From positions 165,546-229,545 of the forward strand of contig JBLHLT010000002.1 of NCBI GenBank assembly GCA_047621325.1: a stretch of 64,000 nt of DNA. The letters run 5' to 3'. This DNA is from Bermanella sp047621325 (GTDB lineage: Bacteria; Pseudomonadota; Gammaproteobacteria; Pseudomonadales; Oceanobacteraceae). Shown in pieces: positions 17,188 through 26,375 of this stretch. The first letter of the stretch is position 1. Each line of letters begins with the position of its first letter. Below the pieces are notes generated by a model. That model was not told the origin of the DNA. It did no database searches and was given only the letters and a program-made list of their open reading frames with translations. The translations under genes and the position numbers were made by a program.

Positions 17188-17237
17188 TCAAAGGGCACCA
17201 TTCAGAATTTCAACTCCTCGAACTAGCGGGGATTTTT
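17188..17237 (+). repeat. Third, degenerate copy of the tRNA-Phe 3' end with hairpin
   Basis: GGGCACCATTCAGAAT at about 17193-17208 matches GGGCACCATCCAGAAT of the tRNA flank with one mismatch. CTTCGATTTCGGC just upstream resembles the T-arm, and a hairpin (CCTCG, loop AACTAG, CGGGG) with a T7 run follows. It directly abuts the KAP NTPase gene. Confidence 0.7.
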
Positions 17238-18695
17238 TTAGCCAAGCAACTCATCTATATCGTTTTCTTGATCAAAGCTGGCTGACATCTCTATAAGGTC
17301 TTTAATATATTCCCAGTCAGCGAACTGCTCAGATCTAGTTTTACAGCGATGAAGCCAATCATATAGGGCTTGATTATTACTAAGGTTTCGATCAAACCAG
17401 TCATTGGAATGATTCATTGGAGTTGCTCTACCTGAATTTAGGTCTGCTAGTTGTTGCGGTAAATCGTTGAGAATTTTGAAAGATTGGGTAATTAATTGAT
17501 GTGTTTGAGGTATTTTATTTGCTGGCTCTATTGATAACCAAGAACACTTTAGATTGTTTTGTAATGAAATATATTCTTTACCCTGTGTCACATCTGGAAT
17601 GTAGGGTAAACGCTTGTATATCTCAATATCACGCTGATGGATAATAATTCCATGTATTAGGCATATGATATTAATATTAATTTTCTTTTCTGAGCTTTTT
17701 ATATATCTAAAGCAAGCATTCAGTTTAGCAGTGAGTTTGTCTATATCTCTTAATTCTAAACCGTAGGCTTGAGTGATAATGCCCAATAGCTCAGTTAGGT
17801 TTTCTATACTTTGCTCTTTTAATGGGTGGATACTGAACCGCTTAAGTATATTGTTATCAGATATGCTGTTTTTTGCTTGTAAATATTGCAGATTATCGGG
17901 CTCAGGCAGTTGAAATGAACGATCAAAAAATCGGGTTAAGTACTGGCCTGAATTAAAACCCGAACCATATACTGCTTTTATTGAGTGTTTTAGTTGTTCT
18001 GTATCGGTGGCAATGACGAATATAAAATTAGGCAATTCAAACATATGCTTAACGGTTTCAAGCAATTCGATAGCGTAAGTGGGGCGACAGCGGTCTAACT
18101 CATCAACTAAAACGAAAATAGAGGTATCCGATTCCAAGTGTTTATGTGATTTATAGCAGTCAGCCCAATTTTGAATTTCTGCGTGAAACTCACTAATAGC
18201 AGAAATCTTATTCCGATAGTCAGAAAAATGCTCTTCTGGCTTAGAGCTCCCACTTATTAGCTTTTCTATTGCCTCATATGCATCCCCACTCAAGTTACTA
18301 TCAATTCCAATCATAGAGGCAGAAACAGTCACACCTTTTTTAACTATAGGTTTGAAGAGTTTGTATGCGGCACCCATAATCTTTTTTTCTTGCTCAAAGG
18401 TGTCGCCGCCTGAACCAATTTTTAAGTGTTCGATGATGCTATTTACAACTACCAAAAGCGGATCATCCGCAAAATCCGTTTTCCAAGCGTCGATGTAAAC
18501 GACAGGGTAGTTTTCTGAAAGCTTATTCTCCCAGCTCTTTAAGAAATGAGTTTTCCCGACACCCCATGAACCATTAAGATTTAAGACAAAGCCTTGTTTC
18601 TCTTCTAAAAGGTACTCCGTTAAAAAATCAGCTAATCTTTCGCGCTTTGGACTAAATGCGCAATCTTCGAAAGAGTATTGTTTAGACTGTGCCAT
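17238..18695 (-). CDS. KAP-family P-loop NTPase
   Basis: The 485-residue protein has a Walker A GSWGVGKT at 42-49, a Walker B with acidic pair FVLVDELDR at 194-202, and the KAP-type region between them; RFFDRSFQLPEP follows. KAP NTPases occur singly and in anti-phage operons such as Qat, but no partner genes (QatB, QatC or QatD types) are seen here. No clear membrane helix is inserted between the Walker motifs, so the protein is probably cytoplasmic. Position directly beside tandem tRNA-Phe 3' ends, on the opposite strand to its neighbours and rich in A+T, suggests an acquired accessory gene. A defence role is only a possibility. Confidence 0.85.
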   Translation of the reverse strand: MAQSKQYSFEDCAFSPKRERLADFLTEYLLEEKQGFVLNLNGSWGVGKTHFLKSWENKLSENYPVVYIDAWKTDFADDPLLVVVNSIIEHLKIGSGGDTFEQEKKIMGAAYKLFKPIVKKGVTVSASMIGIDSNLSGDAYEAIEKLISGSSKPEEHFSDYRNKISAISEFHAEIQNWADCYKSHKHLESDTSIFVLVDELDRCRPTYAIELLETVKHMFELPNFIFVIATDTEQLKHSIKAVYGSGFNSGQYLTRFFDRSFQLPEPDNLQYLQAKNSISDNNILKRFSIHPLKEQSIENLTELLGIITQAYGLELRDIDKLTAKLNACFRYIKSSEKKININIICLIHGIIIHQRDIEIYKRLPYIPDVTQGKEYISLQNNLKCSWLSIEPANKIPQTHQLITQSFKILNDLPQQLADLNSGRATPMNHSNDWFDRNLSNNQALYDWLHRCKTRSEQFADWEYIKDLIEMSASFDQENDIDELLG

Positions 18696-18859
18696 GGCAT
18701 TCCTTTGTTGATATGCGTTCCAAGCAGAATACGTATTTTATATTTCACCATCCGGTAATGGCTTGTCACAAAATAACATAGAAGAGACTGAAAGATGTAT
18801 TTCTGTATAATTCTTGTATCCAGCTGTGAATACCTATCATTATTATACCCAGCGTCCGT

Positions 18860-19006
18860 CTAGTCATTTCTCAATTTTTTAAGCTGCTTCTGATACTTTA
18901 AATATCGTTCTTCATCACCTTTTTGATAAGCCAGCTTAGCGGCTTCTTCTAGCTTCAAGCGCACATAATATCGAGCAACAGATTTGTAGATATCTAAAGA
19001 AGCCAT
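18860..19006 (-). CDS. Small 48-residue hypothetical protein
   Basis: This reading frame in the 496-bp gap upstream of the KAP gene starts MASLDIYKSVARYYVRLKL and continues as a charged helix (KLEEAAKLAYQKGDEERYLKYQKQLKKLRND). It contains no cysteines and would be a single amphipathic or coiled-coil helix. It is in the same direction as the KAP gene, 164 bp upstream. The ribosome-binding site is weak. I do not recognise it; codon use and helical regularity make it a plausible gene. Confidence 0.45.
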   Translation of the reverse strand: MASLDIYKSVARYYVRLKLEEAAKLAYQKGDEERYLKYQKQLKKLRND

Positions 19007-19191
19007 ACTAGAACAAACTCATATTTCCATACCTTAAGCATAGAAGATAAAGCAACTTATTGGGCGTCTTGCATGTGAGTATTAGTGGCCTTTTGCTGTC
19101 TCATATACCCAACAAGCTGACCCAAAGTGGAATTCTCTTTCAGGCTTAAACATGGCAAGCTGATGAAAACATAATAAAAAGAAGGTGAGAT

Positions 19192-19992
19192 ATGTCAGTA
19201 GTTTGGATTACAGGGGCGTCTTCGGGTATTGGTGAAGCGCTTGCTAAACAATATGTTAAACAGGGATGTCAGTTAGTTTTATCGGCTCGCCGTGAACCTG
19301 AGCTTGAACGTGTGAAGCAGGCCTGCATGAAGTTAGGTGCAAAGGAGGCCGACGTATTGGTATTACCAATGGATGTGACGGAACACGAAACCATGGCGGA
19401 GAAAGTGTTTGCGGTGACTGCTCATTTCAAAACCATTGATGTGTTGATTAACAACGCCGGCATCTCACAACGTTCGCTATGTTTGGATACCGATTTATCC
19501 GTATATAAAACTCTGCTCGATGTGGATGTATTGGGGCAAATCGCGCTCACTAAACAAGTATTACCTGTAATGGTCAAACAAGGCTCAGGTCATATAGCAG
19601 TGACATCAAGTGTGGCCGGTAAAGTGGGCGTTAAATGGCGTACAGGTTACTGCGCGGCAAAACATGCTGTGATGGGTTTCTTTGATGCATTGCGAGCTGA
19701 GGTTGCCCAGCATGGTATTCAAGTGAGTACGATTACGCCTGGATTTATTAAAACCGATATTTCTAAAAATGCGGTAACCGCTCATGGTGAAAGCTTTGGC
19801 GTCGACGATGAAGACATCAAGAGTGGTATGGATGTGGATAAGTGCGCGCAAGTGATTGTTAAGCAAATGAACAAGGGCACAAAAGAAATTGCGGTGGGCG
19901 AAGGTTTGTCTATGCTGGCGCTGACACTTAAACGCTTTTTGCCTAATTTGGTTTTTAAAATGGTTGAGAAAAAAGCCCTTAAAGAATCATAA
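19192..19992 (+). CDS. Short-chain dehydrogenase/reductase
   Basis: The 266-residue classical SDR has the cofactor motif TGASSGIG at 7-14, NNAG in VLINNAGISQ, the catalytic Ser in TSSVAGKVG and the Tyr/Lys pair in YCAAK. It resembles the DHRS7B-type SDRs; the substrate is not evident. An AAGGTGAG ribosome-binding site precedes the ATG. It is a single-gene unit with a terminator that converges on the ferredoxin reductase gene. Confidence 0.9.
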   Translation: MSVVWITGASSGIGEALAKQYVKQGCQLVLSARREPELERVKQACMKLGAKEADVLVLPMDVTEHETMAEKVFAVTAHFKTIDVLINNAGISQRSLCLDTDLSVYKTLLDVDVLGQIALTKQVLPVMVKQGSGHIAVTSSVAGKVGVKWRTGYCAAKHAVMGFFDALRAEVAQHGIQVSTITPGFIKTDISKNAVTAHGESFGVDDEDIKSGMDVDKCAQVIVKQMNKGTKEIAVGEGLSMLALTLKRFLPNLVFKMVEKKALKES

Positions 19993-20027
19993 AAAGGCTC
20001 TCTAGTGTGAACTAAAGAGCCGTTTTT
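19991..20027. terminator. Terminator between converging SDR and reductase genes
   Basis: GGCTCT pairs with AGAGCC, with an inner TAGT/ACTA pair, flanked by A5 and T5 runs, so it may act in both directions. Confidence 0.75.
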
Positions 20028-20048
20028 ATTGATTGTATTTACGGCTGT

Positions 20049-21053
20049 TTATTCTGGTCTGGGTGCGTAAGCAAATACATCGCTTAGCATCTGAGACTGG
20101 TGAAATCCTTTTTCTTCTAAACCCGTTAATACTTTGTAAACAAAGTTAGGGCCACCGCAAGCGATGGCTTTAATGTTGGCAAGGTTGCCCAATTTACTGG
20201 CGATTAAAGTCTCAACGGTTTGTTCATTAAAATGCGGGCAGCTAGTGGTTTCGCCTGTCATGGCTTGATAATGGATTAATCCTTCATCAGCCCACTGTTG
20301 TGGCGTGTCAGAGTAAAAACCACTGGCATCGCGGTTGATCCAATATAGGTGGATCGCGCTGTGTTGATGCTTTAGTTGCTCTTCAATCATGGCCTTGGCT
20401 TGTGCAAAGCCAGTACCGGCGACGATAAATACCAATGGGTCATGTAGGTTAAATTGATCCGCTTCGGTTTTCAGCCACACATCCCCTTTTGGTAAGCGTG
20501 CGCGAACCGTTGGGTTGGTTTGCAAATAGTGCAAAATAGTTTGGCTTGATTGATTGTCTCCACTTACCCCTAAGTGCAATTCTACACGGCGGCCATCTGG
20601 GGCGCTTGCGATCGTGAAGGGGTACTCGGCATCGTCAATTAGCAATTCTAAATACTGCCCTGCATGATAGCTGGCAGGCTTACCTGCTGGGGCAAGTAAG
20701 TCGACTTTATAGACGCTGTCATTAAAGGCTGTCACGCTTTGCACTTGAAACGCAATATGCTGCAAAGCAATTTCTCCGGGTCCTAGCACCTTGTCTAGCT
20801 CCAAAATTAGGTCACTGTGTGGTTTTGATACACAGCAAAGCAATGGGTTAACATCAGGATGATCTGCATTCTTTTTACCTTCAGGGGTATTCACTACGCC
20901 TGCCAGTAAAGTGGCTTTGCAAATCTCGCAATTGCCATTGGTGCAACTTTTACGAATCTTAATGCCAGCACGTGTGGCGGCATCTAGAATGCTTTCATCT
21001 TCGCGGGCTTGAAAGATAAGCCCTTTGGGCTGAATGATAATTTGATGGTTCAT
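20049..21053 (-). CDS. Ferredoxin/FAD/NAD(P)H oxidoreductase next to ubiD
   Basis: The 334-residue protein combines an N-terminal plant-type 2Fe-2S ferredoxin domain (Cys37, Cys42, Cys45 and a Cys at 73 or 74), a flavin domain (HAGQYLELL, YPFTIAS) and a NAD-binding domain (FIVAGTGFAQAKAM, ACGGPNFVYKV). This is the layout of CDP-6-deoxy-glucoseen reductase-like and phenol/toluene-type reductases. It lies 8 bp downstream of ubiD, a linkage common in pseudomonads, which suggests an electron-supply role connected with flavin or quinone metabolism. The true electron acceptor is unknown. Confidence 0.85.
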   Translation of the reverse strand: MNHQIIIQPKGLIFQAREDESILDAATRAGIKIRKSCTNGNCEICKATLLAGVVNTPEGKKNADHPDVNPLLCCVSKPHSDLILELDKVLGPGEIALQHIAFQVQSVTAFNDSVYKVDLLAPAGKPASYHAGQYLELLIDDAEYPFTIASAPDGRRVELHLGVSGDNQSSQTILHYLQTNPTVRARLPKGDVWLKTEADQFNLHDPLVFIVAGTGFAQAKAMIEEQLKHQHSAIHLYWINRDASGFYSDTPQQWADEGLIHYQAMTGETTSCPHFNEQTVETLIASKLGNLANIKAIACGGPNFVYKVLTGLEEKGFHQSQMLSDVFAYAPRPE

Positions 21054-21061
21054 ATTAGAGT

Positions 21062-22540
21062 TTAGGACTCTTCATCAAATATATTCAATTCATCCCACAT
21101 ATCGTCTACTTTTCGTTTCACCGCTTCATCCATGACAATGGGTACGCCCCATTCACGGTCGGTTTCACCAGGCCACTTGTTGGTGGCATCTAAGCCCATT
21201 TTGCTGCCAAGGCCAGAAACCGGTGAAGCAAAATCGAGATAATCGATGGGTGTATTATCGATGAGCGTAGTATCACGTGTTGGGTCCATGCGTGTGGTAA
21301 TGGCCCAAATAACATCATTCCAGTCTCGTGCGTTCACGTCATCGTCGGTGACTATGACAAATTTGGTATACATAAATTGACGTAAGAAAGACCACACTCC
21401 AAGCATCACGCGTTTAGCATGCCCTGGGTATTGTTTTTTGATGGTCACAATCGCCATGCGATAACTGCAACCTTCGGGTGGCAAATAGAAATCTGTGATT
21501 TCAGGAAATTGCTTTTGCAAAATCGGCACAAACACTTCATTTAAAGCCACACCTAAAATGGCAGGCTCATCCGGTGGGCGGCCGGTATAGGTGCTGTGAT
21601 AAATCGGGTCTTTTCGATGTGTAATACGTTCTACGGTGAAAACAGGGAATTGGTCCACTTCGTTGTAATAACCGGTGTGATCACCAAATGGCCCTTCATC
21701 GGCCATGTCGTCTGGGTAGATGTAACCTTCAATAATGTATTCTGCGCTAGCAGGTACCATTAAATCGTTACCGATAGACTTCACCACCTCGGTGCGGCTG
21801 TTACGCAGTAAGCCTGCAAAGGCGTATTCAGACAGTGTATCGGGCACCGGAGTGACGGCGCCTAAAATAGTGGCCGGGTCAGCACCTAATGCCACCGATA
21901 CTGGATACGGCTTGCCTGGGTTTTGTTCTTGGAACTCACGAAAATCTAATGCACCGCCACGGTGGCTTAACCAGCGCATAATCAGTTTGTTCTTCGCGAT
22001 AACTTGTTGGCGATAAATCCCCAAATTATGACGATCTTTATTTGGACCTTTGGTGATGACTAATGGCCAAGTGACAAGCGGTGCGGCATCACCCGGCCAG
22101 CAATGCTGAATCGGTAGCTTACCTAAATCGACGGCGTCCCCTTCAATAATGATTTCTTGGCAAGGGGCTTTTTTAACTTCTTTGGCGCTTAGGCTTAATA
22201 TTTTTTTAAAGATAGGCAGTTTTGACCATGCGTCTTTTAAACCTTTAGGCGGCTCTGGCTCTTTTAAAAACGCCAGCAATTTACCCACTTCACGCAGTGC
22301 TTCAACACTGGATTCGCCCATGCCCATGGCAACACGTTTAGGTGTGCCAAATAAATTCGCTAGAACGGGGACATCAGAACCCACTGGGTTTTCGAATAAG
22401 AGAGCAGGGCCACCAGCACGTAAGGTGCGGTCGCAAATTTCGGTCATTTCCAGCTTAGGGTCCACGGGCATGCTAATGCGTTTTAGCTCGCCTTGTTTTT
22501 CTAGCTGATGAATGAAGTCGCGCAGATCTTTATATTTCAT
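21062..22540 (-). CDS. ubiD: 4-hydroxy-3-polyprenylbenzoate decarboxylase
   Basis: The 492-residue protein is a UbiD-family prenylated-FMN decarboxylase of normal length. Family features visible are EICDRTLRAGGPALLFE, the metal/cofactor region around EGPFGDHTGYY and the C-terminal GLGSKMGLDATNKWPGE. It removes the carboxyl group of the polyprenyl-hydroxybenzoate ring in ubiquinone synthesis and needs UbiX for its cofactor (not in the window). It is followed closely by the reductase gene. Confidence 0.96.
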   Translation of the reverse strand: MKYKDLRDFIHQLEKQGELKRISMPVDPKLEMTEICDRTLRAGGPALLFENPVGSDVPVLANLFGTPKRVAMGMGESSVEALREVGKLLAFLKEPEPPKGLKDAWSKLPIFKKILSLSAKEVKKAPCQEIIIEGDAVDLGKLPIQHCWPGDAAPLVTWPLVITKGPNKDRHNLGIYRQQVIAKNKLIMRWLSHRGGALDFREFQEQNPGKPYPVSVALGADPATILGAVTPVPDTLSEYAFAGLLRNSRTEVVKSIGNDLMVPASAEYIIEGYIYPDDMADEGPFGDHTGYYNEVDQFPVFTVERITHRKDPIYHSTYTGRPPDEPAILGVALNEVFVPILQKQFPEITDFYLPPEGCSYRMAIVTIKKQYPGHAKRVMLGVWSFLRQFMYTKFVIVTDDDVNARDWNDVIWAITTRMDPTRDTTLIDNTPIDYLDFASPVSGLGSKMGLDATNKWPGETDREWGVPIVMDEAVKRKVDDMWDELNIFDEES

Positions 22541-22643
22541 GTTTGATTTGTAAGACGCTGGGTGAGAGACGTAAGATGTAACCGTAATTTGATGCCCTCA
22601 ATCTTCGTCAAGCTTCCTAAATTTTTTGCCAAATTTAATAAAC

Positions 22644-22669
22644 AAAAAGCAGTCAAAGACTGCTTTTTT
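22644..22669 (-). terminator. Intrinsic terminator after rho
   Basis: AAAAAGCAGTC and GACTGCTTTTT form an 11-bp stem with a 3-base loop. Read on the minus strand it follows rho by about 100 bp. A weaker hairpin (AGCACTTA/TAAGTGCT) lies between them. Confidence 0.85.
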
Positions 22670-22766
22670 AAAATCAACTAAGCACTTAATAGGTAAGTGC
22701 TAGAAGCGTTTGCAGGGTTATGAGAACGTCGTTATAACGATGCATTCACAACCTGCGGGCTTCGAA

Positions 22767-24023
22767 TTAACCTTTCATTGTAAGGAAGAATTCTTCGTTG
22801 GTTTTAGTGCCACGTAAACGGTCAATCATAAATTCAACCGCTGATAGATCTTCCATTTCGGCGATGATTTTACGTAGAATCCACAAACGTTGCAGTTCTG
22901 CTTCAGGCATCATTTGGTCTTCACGACGAGTACCAGATTTACGGATATTCATTGCAGGGTAAATACGCTTCTCAGCGGCTTTACGGTCAAGGTGTAATTC
23001 TTGGTTACCCGTACCTTTAAATTCTTCGTAGATGACTTCGTCCATTTTAGAACCTGTATCCACAAGTGCGGTTGCGATGATGGTTAATGAACCACCTTCT
23101 TCAACGTTACGTGCTGCACCAAAGAAACGTTTTGGTTTTTCTAGGGCGTGTGCATCAACACCACCGGTTAGAACTTTACCGGATGATGGAATAACCGTGT
23201 TGTATGCACGAGCCAGACGGGTAATCGAGTCTAATAAAATCACCACGTCGCGCTTGTGTTCAACTAAACGCTTCGCTTTTTCGATGACCATTTCAGCGAC
23301 TTGTACGTGACGTGCTGGTGGCTCATCGAACGTCGAGGCAACCACTTCGCCGCGTACACTGCGCTGCATTTCGGTTACTTCTTCTGGACGCTCATCAATC
23401 AGCAGAACGATCATTTCGCATTCTGGATTGTTGTGTGTAATCGCTTGGGCAATGGTTTGTAGCAGCATGGTTTTACCCGCTTTAGGCGGTGCTACGATCA
23501 GGCCACGTTGACCTTTACCAATTGGCGCGATCAAGTCGATGATGCGGCTTGATAAATCTTCAGTACTGCCAGTACCTTGTTCTAGTACGAAACGCTCGTT
23601 AGGGAAAAGCGGCGTTAAGTTTTCGAATAAAATTTTGCTTTTTGATTTTTCAGGGGCTTCGCCGTTTACTTCGTTCACTTTTAATAGTGCGAAATAACGC
23701 TCACCATCTTTAGGTGGGCGGATTTTGCCAGATAAGAAGTCACCCTTACGCATGTTGAAGCGACGAATTTGGCTAGGGCTTACATAGATGTCGTCTGGGC
23801 CTGCAAGGTATGAGCTGTCTGCAGAGCGTAAAAAGCCAAAGCCATCTTGTAATATTTCAAGTACGCCATCACCGTAAATGTCTTCGCCGCCTTTGGCGTG
23901 ACGTTTAAGGATAGAGAAAATAAGGTCTTGTTTACGTGAGCGGCTCACGTTTTCCATGGCCATGCCGTCTGCGATTTCTAGCAGTTGAGCAACGGATTTT
24001 TTCTTGAGTTCTGTAAGATTCAT
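22767..24023 (-). CDS. rho: Transcription termination factor Rho
   Basis: The 418-residue helicase has the N-terminal RNA-binding domain (KSVAQLLEIADGM, then GFGFLRSADSSY and YVSPSQIRRFNMR), a Walker A loop VAPPKAGKTMLLQ, a Walker B VILLDSITRLARAYN and the secondary RNA-binding Q/R loops (TGGVDAHALEKPKRFFGAARN). It terminates transcription as a hexamer. Length is typical. It follows trxA on the same strand, as in Pseudomonas and E. coli. Confidence 0.98.
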   Translation of the reverse strand: MNLTELKKKSVAQLLEIADGMAMENVSRSRKQDLIFSILKRHAKGGEDIYGDGVLEILQDGFGFLRSADSSYLAGPDDIYVSPSQIRRFNMRKGDFLSGKIRPPKDGERYFALLKVNEVNGEAPEKSKSKILFENLTPLFPNERFVLEQGTGSTEDLSSRIIDLIAPIGKGQRGLIVAPPKAGKTMLLQTIAQAITHNNPECEMIVLLIDERPEEVTEMQRSVRGEVVASTFDEPPARHVQVAEMVIEKAKRLVEHKRDVVILLDSITRLARAYNTVIPSSGKVLTGGVDAHALEKPKRFFGAARNVEEGGSLTIIATALVDTGSKMDEVIYEEFKGTGNQELHLDRKAAEKRIYPAMNIRKSGTRREDQMMPEAELQRLWILRKIIAEMEDLSAVEFMIDRLRGTKTNEEFFLTMKG

Positions 24024-24169
24024 ATGGATCTGAGGATTCTATGTGAAGATTAAGTGAGGGAATAACTTTGTTTGAATTAGATTTGAGCGGAACCGCTCGA
24101 TACTTGCTTTGAACTAACTATAGTCGCTTTTATTTTTTGAGTCCAGAAACTAGCTAAAAAACACTCAAT

Positions 24170-24198
24170 AAATAAAAACCCAGCGTATGGCTGGGTTC
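24170..24198 (-). terminator. Terminator after trxA
   Basis: AACCCAGC and GCTGGGTT form a stem with loop GTATG or similar; on the minus strand a T-rich tail follows. It separates trxA from rho. Confidence 0.8.
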
Positions 24199-24210
24199 TT
24201 CATGCATTGA

Positions 24211-24537
24211 TTAGATGGTGCTATCAATGAATGCAGTAAGCTGAGACTTAGAAAGCGCGCCAACTTTAGTGCCTTCGATTTGGCCACCTTTGAAGATCAT
24301 CAACGTTGGAATACCACGAATACCAAATTTAGGTGGTGTGGCATCGTTTTGGTCAATATTCAATTTAGCGACTTTTAGTTTGCCAGCGTACTCTTCAGCA
24401 ATCTCTTCAAGAACTGGCGCAATCATTTTACAAGGACCACACCATTCAGCCCAGTAGTCAACAAGGACAGGTACGTCAGATTGTAAAACGTCAACGTCAA
24501 AAGAATCGTCAGTCAGGGTAGTGATGTTATCGCTCAT
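24211..24537 (-). CDS. trxA: Thioredoxin
   Basis: The 108-residue protein has the redox site WCGPC at 32-36 (Cys33 and Cys36), the cis-Pro segment RGIPTLMIF and the expected length. It is the general cytoplasmic protein disulfide reductant. It diverges from ppx and lies upstream of rho. Confidence 0.98.
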   Translation of the reverse strand: MSDNITTLTDDSFDVDVLQSDVPVLVDYWAEWCGPCKMIAPVLEEIAEEYAGKLKVAKLNIDQNDATPPKFGIRGIPTLMIFKGGQIEGTKVGALSKSQLTAFIDSTI

Positions 24538-24798
24538 GGGGTTAATACTCGTTAAGTGTCACAGGAATGTGCAGTTTTCAATGGGGCCAATAATAGCATC
24601 TCGCCCTCTTGGTTCAAGTAATTACTGCGTCCTAGTATTTTCAGCTTTTGACTGATTAATACTCAGAAATGGCATATTGCATCTATATATGGGTGCATTG
24701 GTGTGGATTATCAATGGGCGGGGCGGGGTTTCGCTGGCATCTTAAGCGTAAGCGTGCAAAATACCCACTTGCTTCCTATCAATAAGATTCAGTGATTT

Positions 24799-26301
24799 AT
24801 GGAACACAGTGTTCAGTCCCAGCAGGTGTTAGCGGCCGTCGATCTTGGCTCTAACAGCTTTCATATGATCATGGCGCGTTTTATTAATGGTCAGTTACAG
24901 ATCATTGATCAGCGCGGTGAAAAAGTACAATTAGCGTCTGGCTTACACCCTATTACCGGTATTGCAGAAGACGCCCAAGAACGCGCACTTGCGTGTCTTG
25001 AGCGCTTTGGTCAACGCCTAAGAGGCATCGACCCCCATCTAATTACCATTCTCGGCACCAACACCCTACGCGCAGCGCCCAATAGTTACGGTTTTATGCA
25101 AAAAGCCAATAAGGTATTGGGCTTCCCCATTGAAGTGATTTCTGGCATTGAAGAAGCGCGCTTGGTGTATTTGGGCGTGGCACATACATTGGCGGATGAT
25201 GACGGCAGACGCTTAGTCATCGATATTGGTGGTGGCAGTACCGAATTCATTATTGGTGAGCGATTCGCACCATTAAAAATGGAAAGCTTGAGCTTAGGGT
25301 GTGTCACTTACACCGACCGATTTTTTGCTGATGGAAATTTAACAGAATTTGCCTTTTTACAGGCCATTGCCGCAGCTAAGCGTGAGCTGTTTCAAATTAA
25401 AGCGATGTACCGTCGCATTGGTTGGCAAAATGTAGTGGGCAGTTCGGGCACCATGCGTGCAACCAGTCGTGTATTAGTGAATTATGGTTTTGCAGAAGAA
25501 GGTATTAACTTAAAAGCGCTGCTGGCATTAAAAAAATTAGTGATCCAGAAAAAGCATGTTGAAAAATTAGAACTACAGGGTATTAAAGACCAGCGCTTAC
25601 AGGTTTTTCCGGCGGGTCTTGCGATATTAATCGCTATATTTGAAGTATTAGAGATAGACCATATCACCTATAGCGATGGCGCATTACGTGAAGGCGCGCT
25701 TTACGATTTAATTGGTCGCGTGAATCATGAGGATGTGCGAGAGAAAACAGTAACGGCCATGCAAACCCGTTTCGTTGTCGATACAGCACAGGCACAAAAT
25801 GTAAAAAACACCGCGTTGTATTTGTATGAGCAGGTAGCCGAGCGCTGGAAAATCAATGAGCCCATTTGCAAAGATTGGTTACGTTGGGCGGCTGATTTAC
25901 ATGAGGTTGGTTTAGCTATTGCTCATAGCGCTTACCACAAACACAGTGGATATTTAGTCCAGTACTGCGACATGCCTGGTTTTAGTAAACAAAATCAAGA
26001 AACCCTCGCAATTTTATTAAAAGGTCACCGCAAAAAATTACCCATTCAAGACGTTGAAAATATGAGCAAACGGGCTGCTAAAACCCATATGCGCCTTTGT
26101 ATTTTATTGCGCTTGGCGGTGCTGCTTCATTTTGGGCGAGGCATTGATGAGGTGGTTGATCCGACGATTAAAGCGTTTAAATTTTCGATTAAGCTGAACT
26201 TCCCCGAAGGTTATTTAGATAAAAACCCAATGACGGTAATGGATTTAGAGCGTGAAAAATCATTGTTAGAAGAAGGCATGTTTGATTTTAGCTTTCAATA
26301 G
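24799..26301 (+). CDS. ppx: Exopolyphosphatase
   Basis: The 500-residue protein of the Ppx/GppA family has the sugar-kinase/actin-fold phosphate loops AAVDLGSNSFHM near residue 14 and LVIDIGGGSTEFI near 139, followed by a C-terminal HD-like region (DLHEVGLAIAHSAYHKHSGYL). It degrades polyphosphate from the ends and may also act on pppGpp. It converges on ppk, its biosynthetic counterpart. Confidence 0.95.
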   Translation: MEHSVQSQQVLAAVDLGSNSFHMIMARFINGQLQIIDQRGEKVQLASGLHPITGIAEDAQERALACLERFGQRLRGIDPHLITILGTNTLRAAPNSYGFMQKANKVLGFPIEVISGIEEARLVYLGVAHTLADDDGRRLVIDIGGGSTEFIIGERFAPLKMESLSLGCVTYTDRFFADGNLTEFAFLQAIAAAKRELFQIKAMYRRIGWQNVVGSSGTMRATSRVLVNYGFAEEGINLKALLALKKLVIQKKHVEKLELQGIKDQRLQVFPAGLAILIAIFEVLEIDHITYSDGALREGALYDLIGRVNHEDVREKTVTAMQTRFVVDTAQAQNVKNTALYLYEQVAERWKINEPICKDWLRWAADLHEVGLAIAHSAYHKHSGYLVQYCDMPGFSKQNQETLAILLKGHRKKLPIQDVENMSKRAAKTHMRLCILLRLAVLLHFGRGIDEVVDPTIKAFKFSIKLNFPEGYLDKNPMTVMDLEREKSLLEEGMFDFSFQ

Positions 26302-26318
26302 TGTGTTTCGTTATTAAT

Positions 26319-26356
26319 AAAAAGCCCTCATAACGCTATTTTATGAGGGCTTTTTT
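26319..26356. terminator. Bidirectional terminator between ppx and ppk
   Basis: AAAAAGCCCTCATAA pairs with TTATGAGGGCTTTTTT around a short loop. A- and T-runs on both sides serve both converging genes. Confidence 0.92.
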
Positions 26357-26375
26357 GTGTCCGTTTATGAAAAAA

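Noticed and set aside
17238..18695. KAP gene as part of a full Qat anti-phage system
   Set aside because: Qat needs several partner genes; none are present, only an unknown 48-residue frame nearby.
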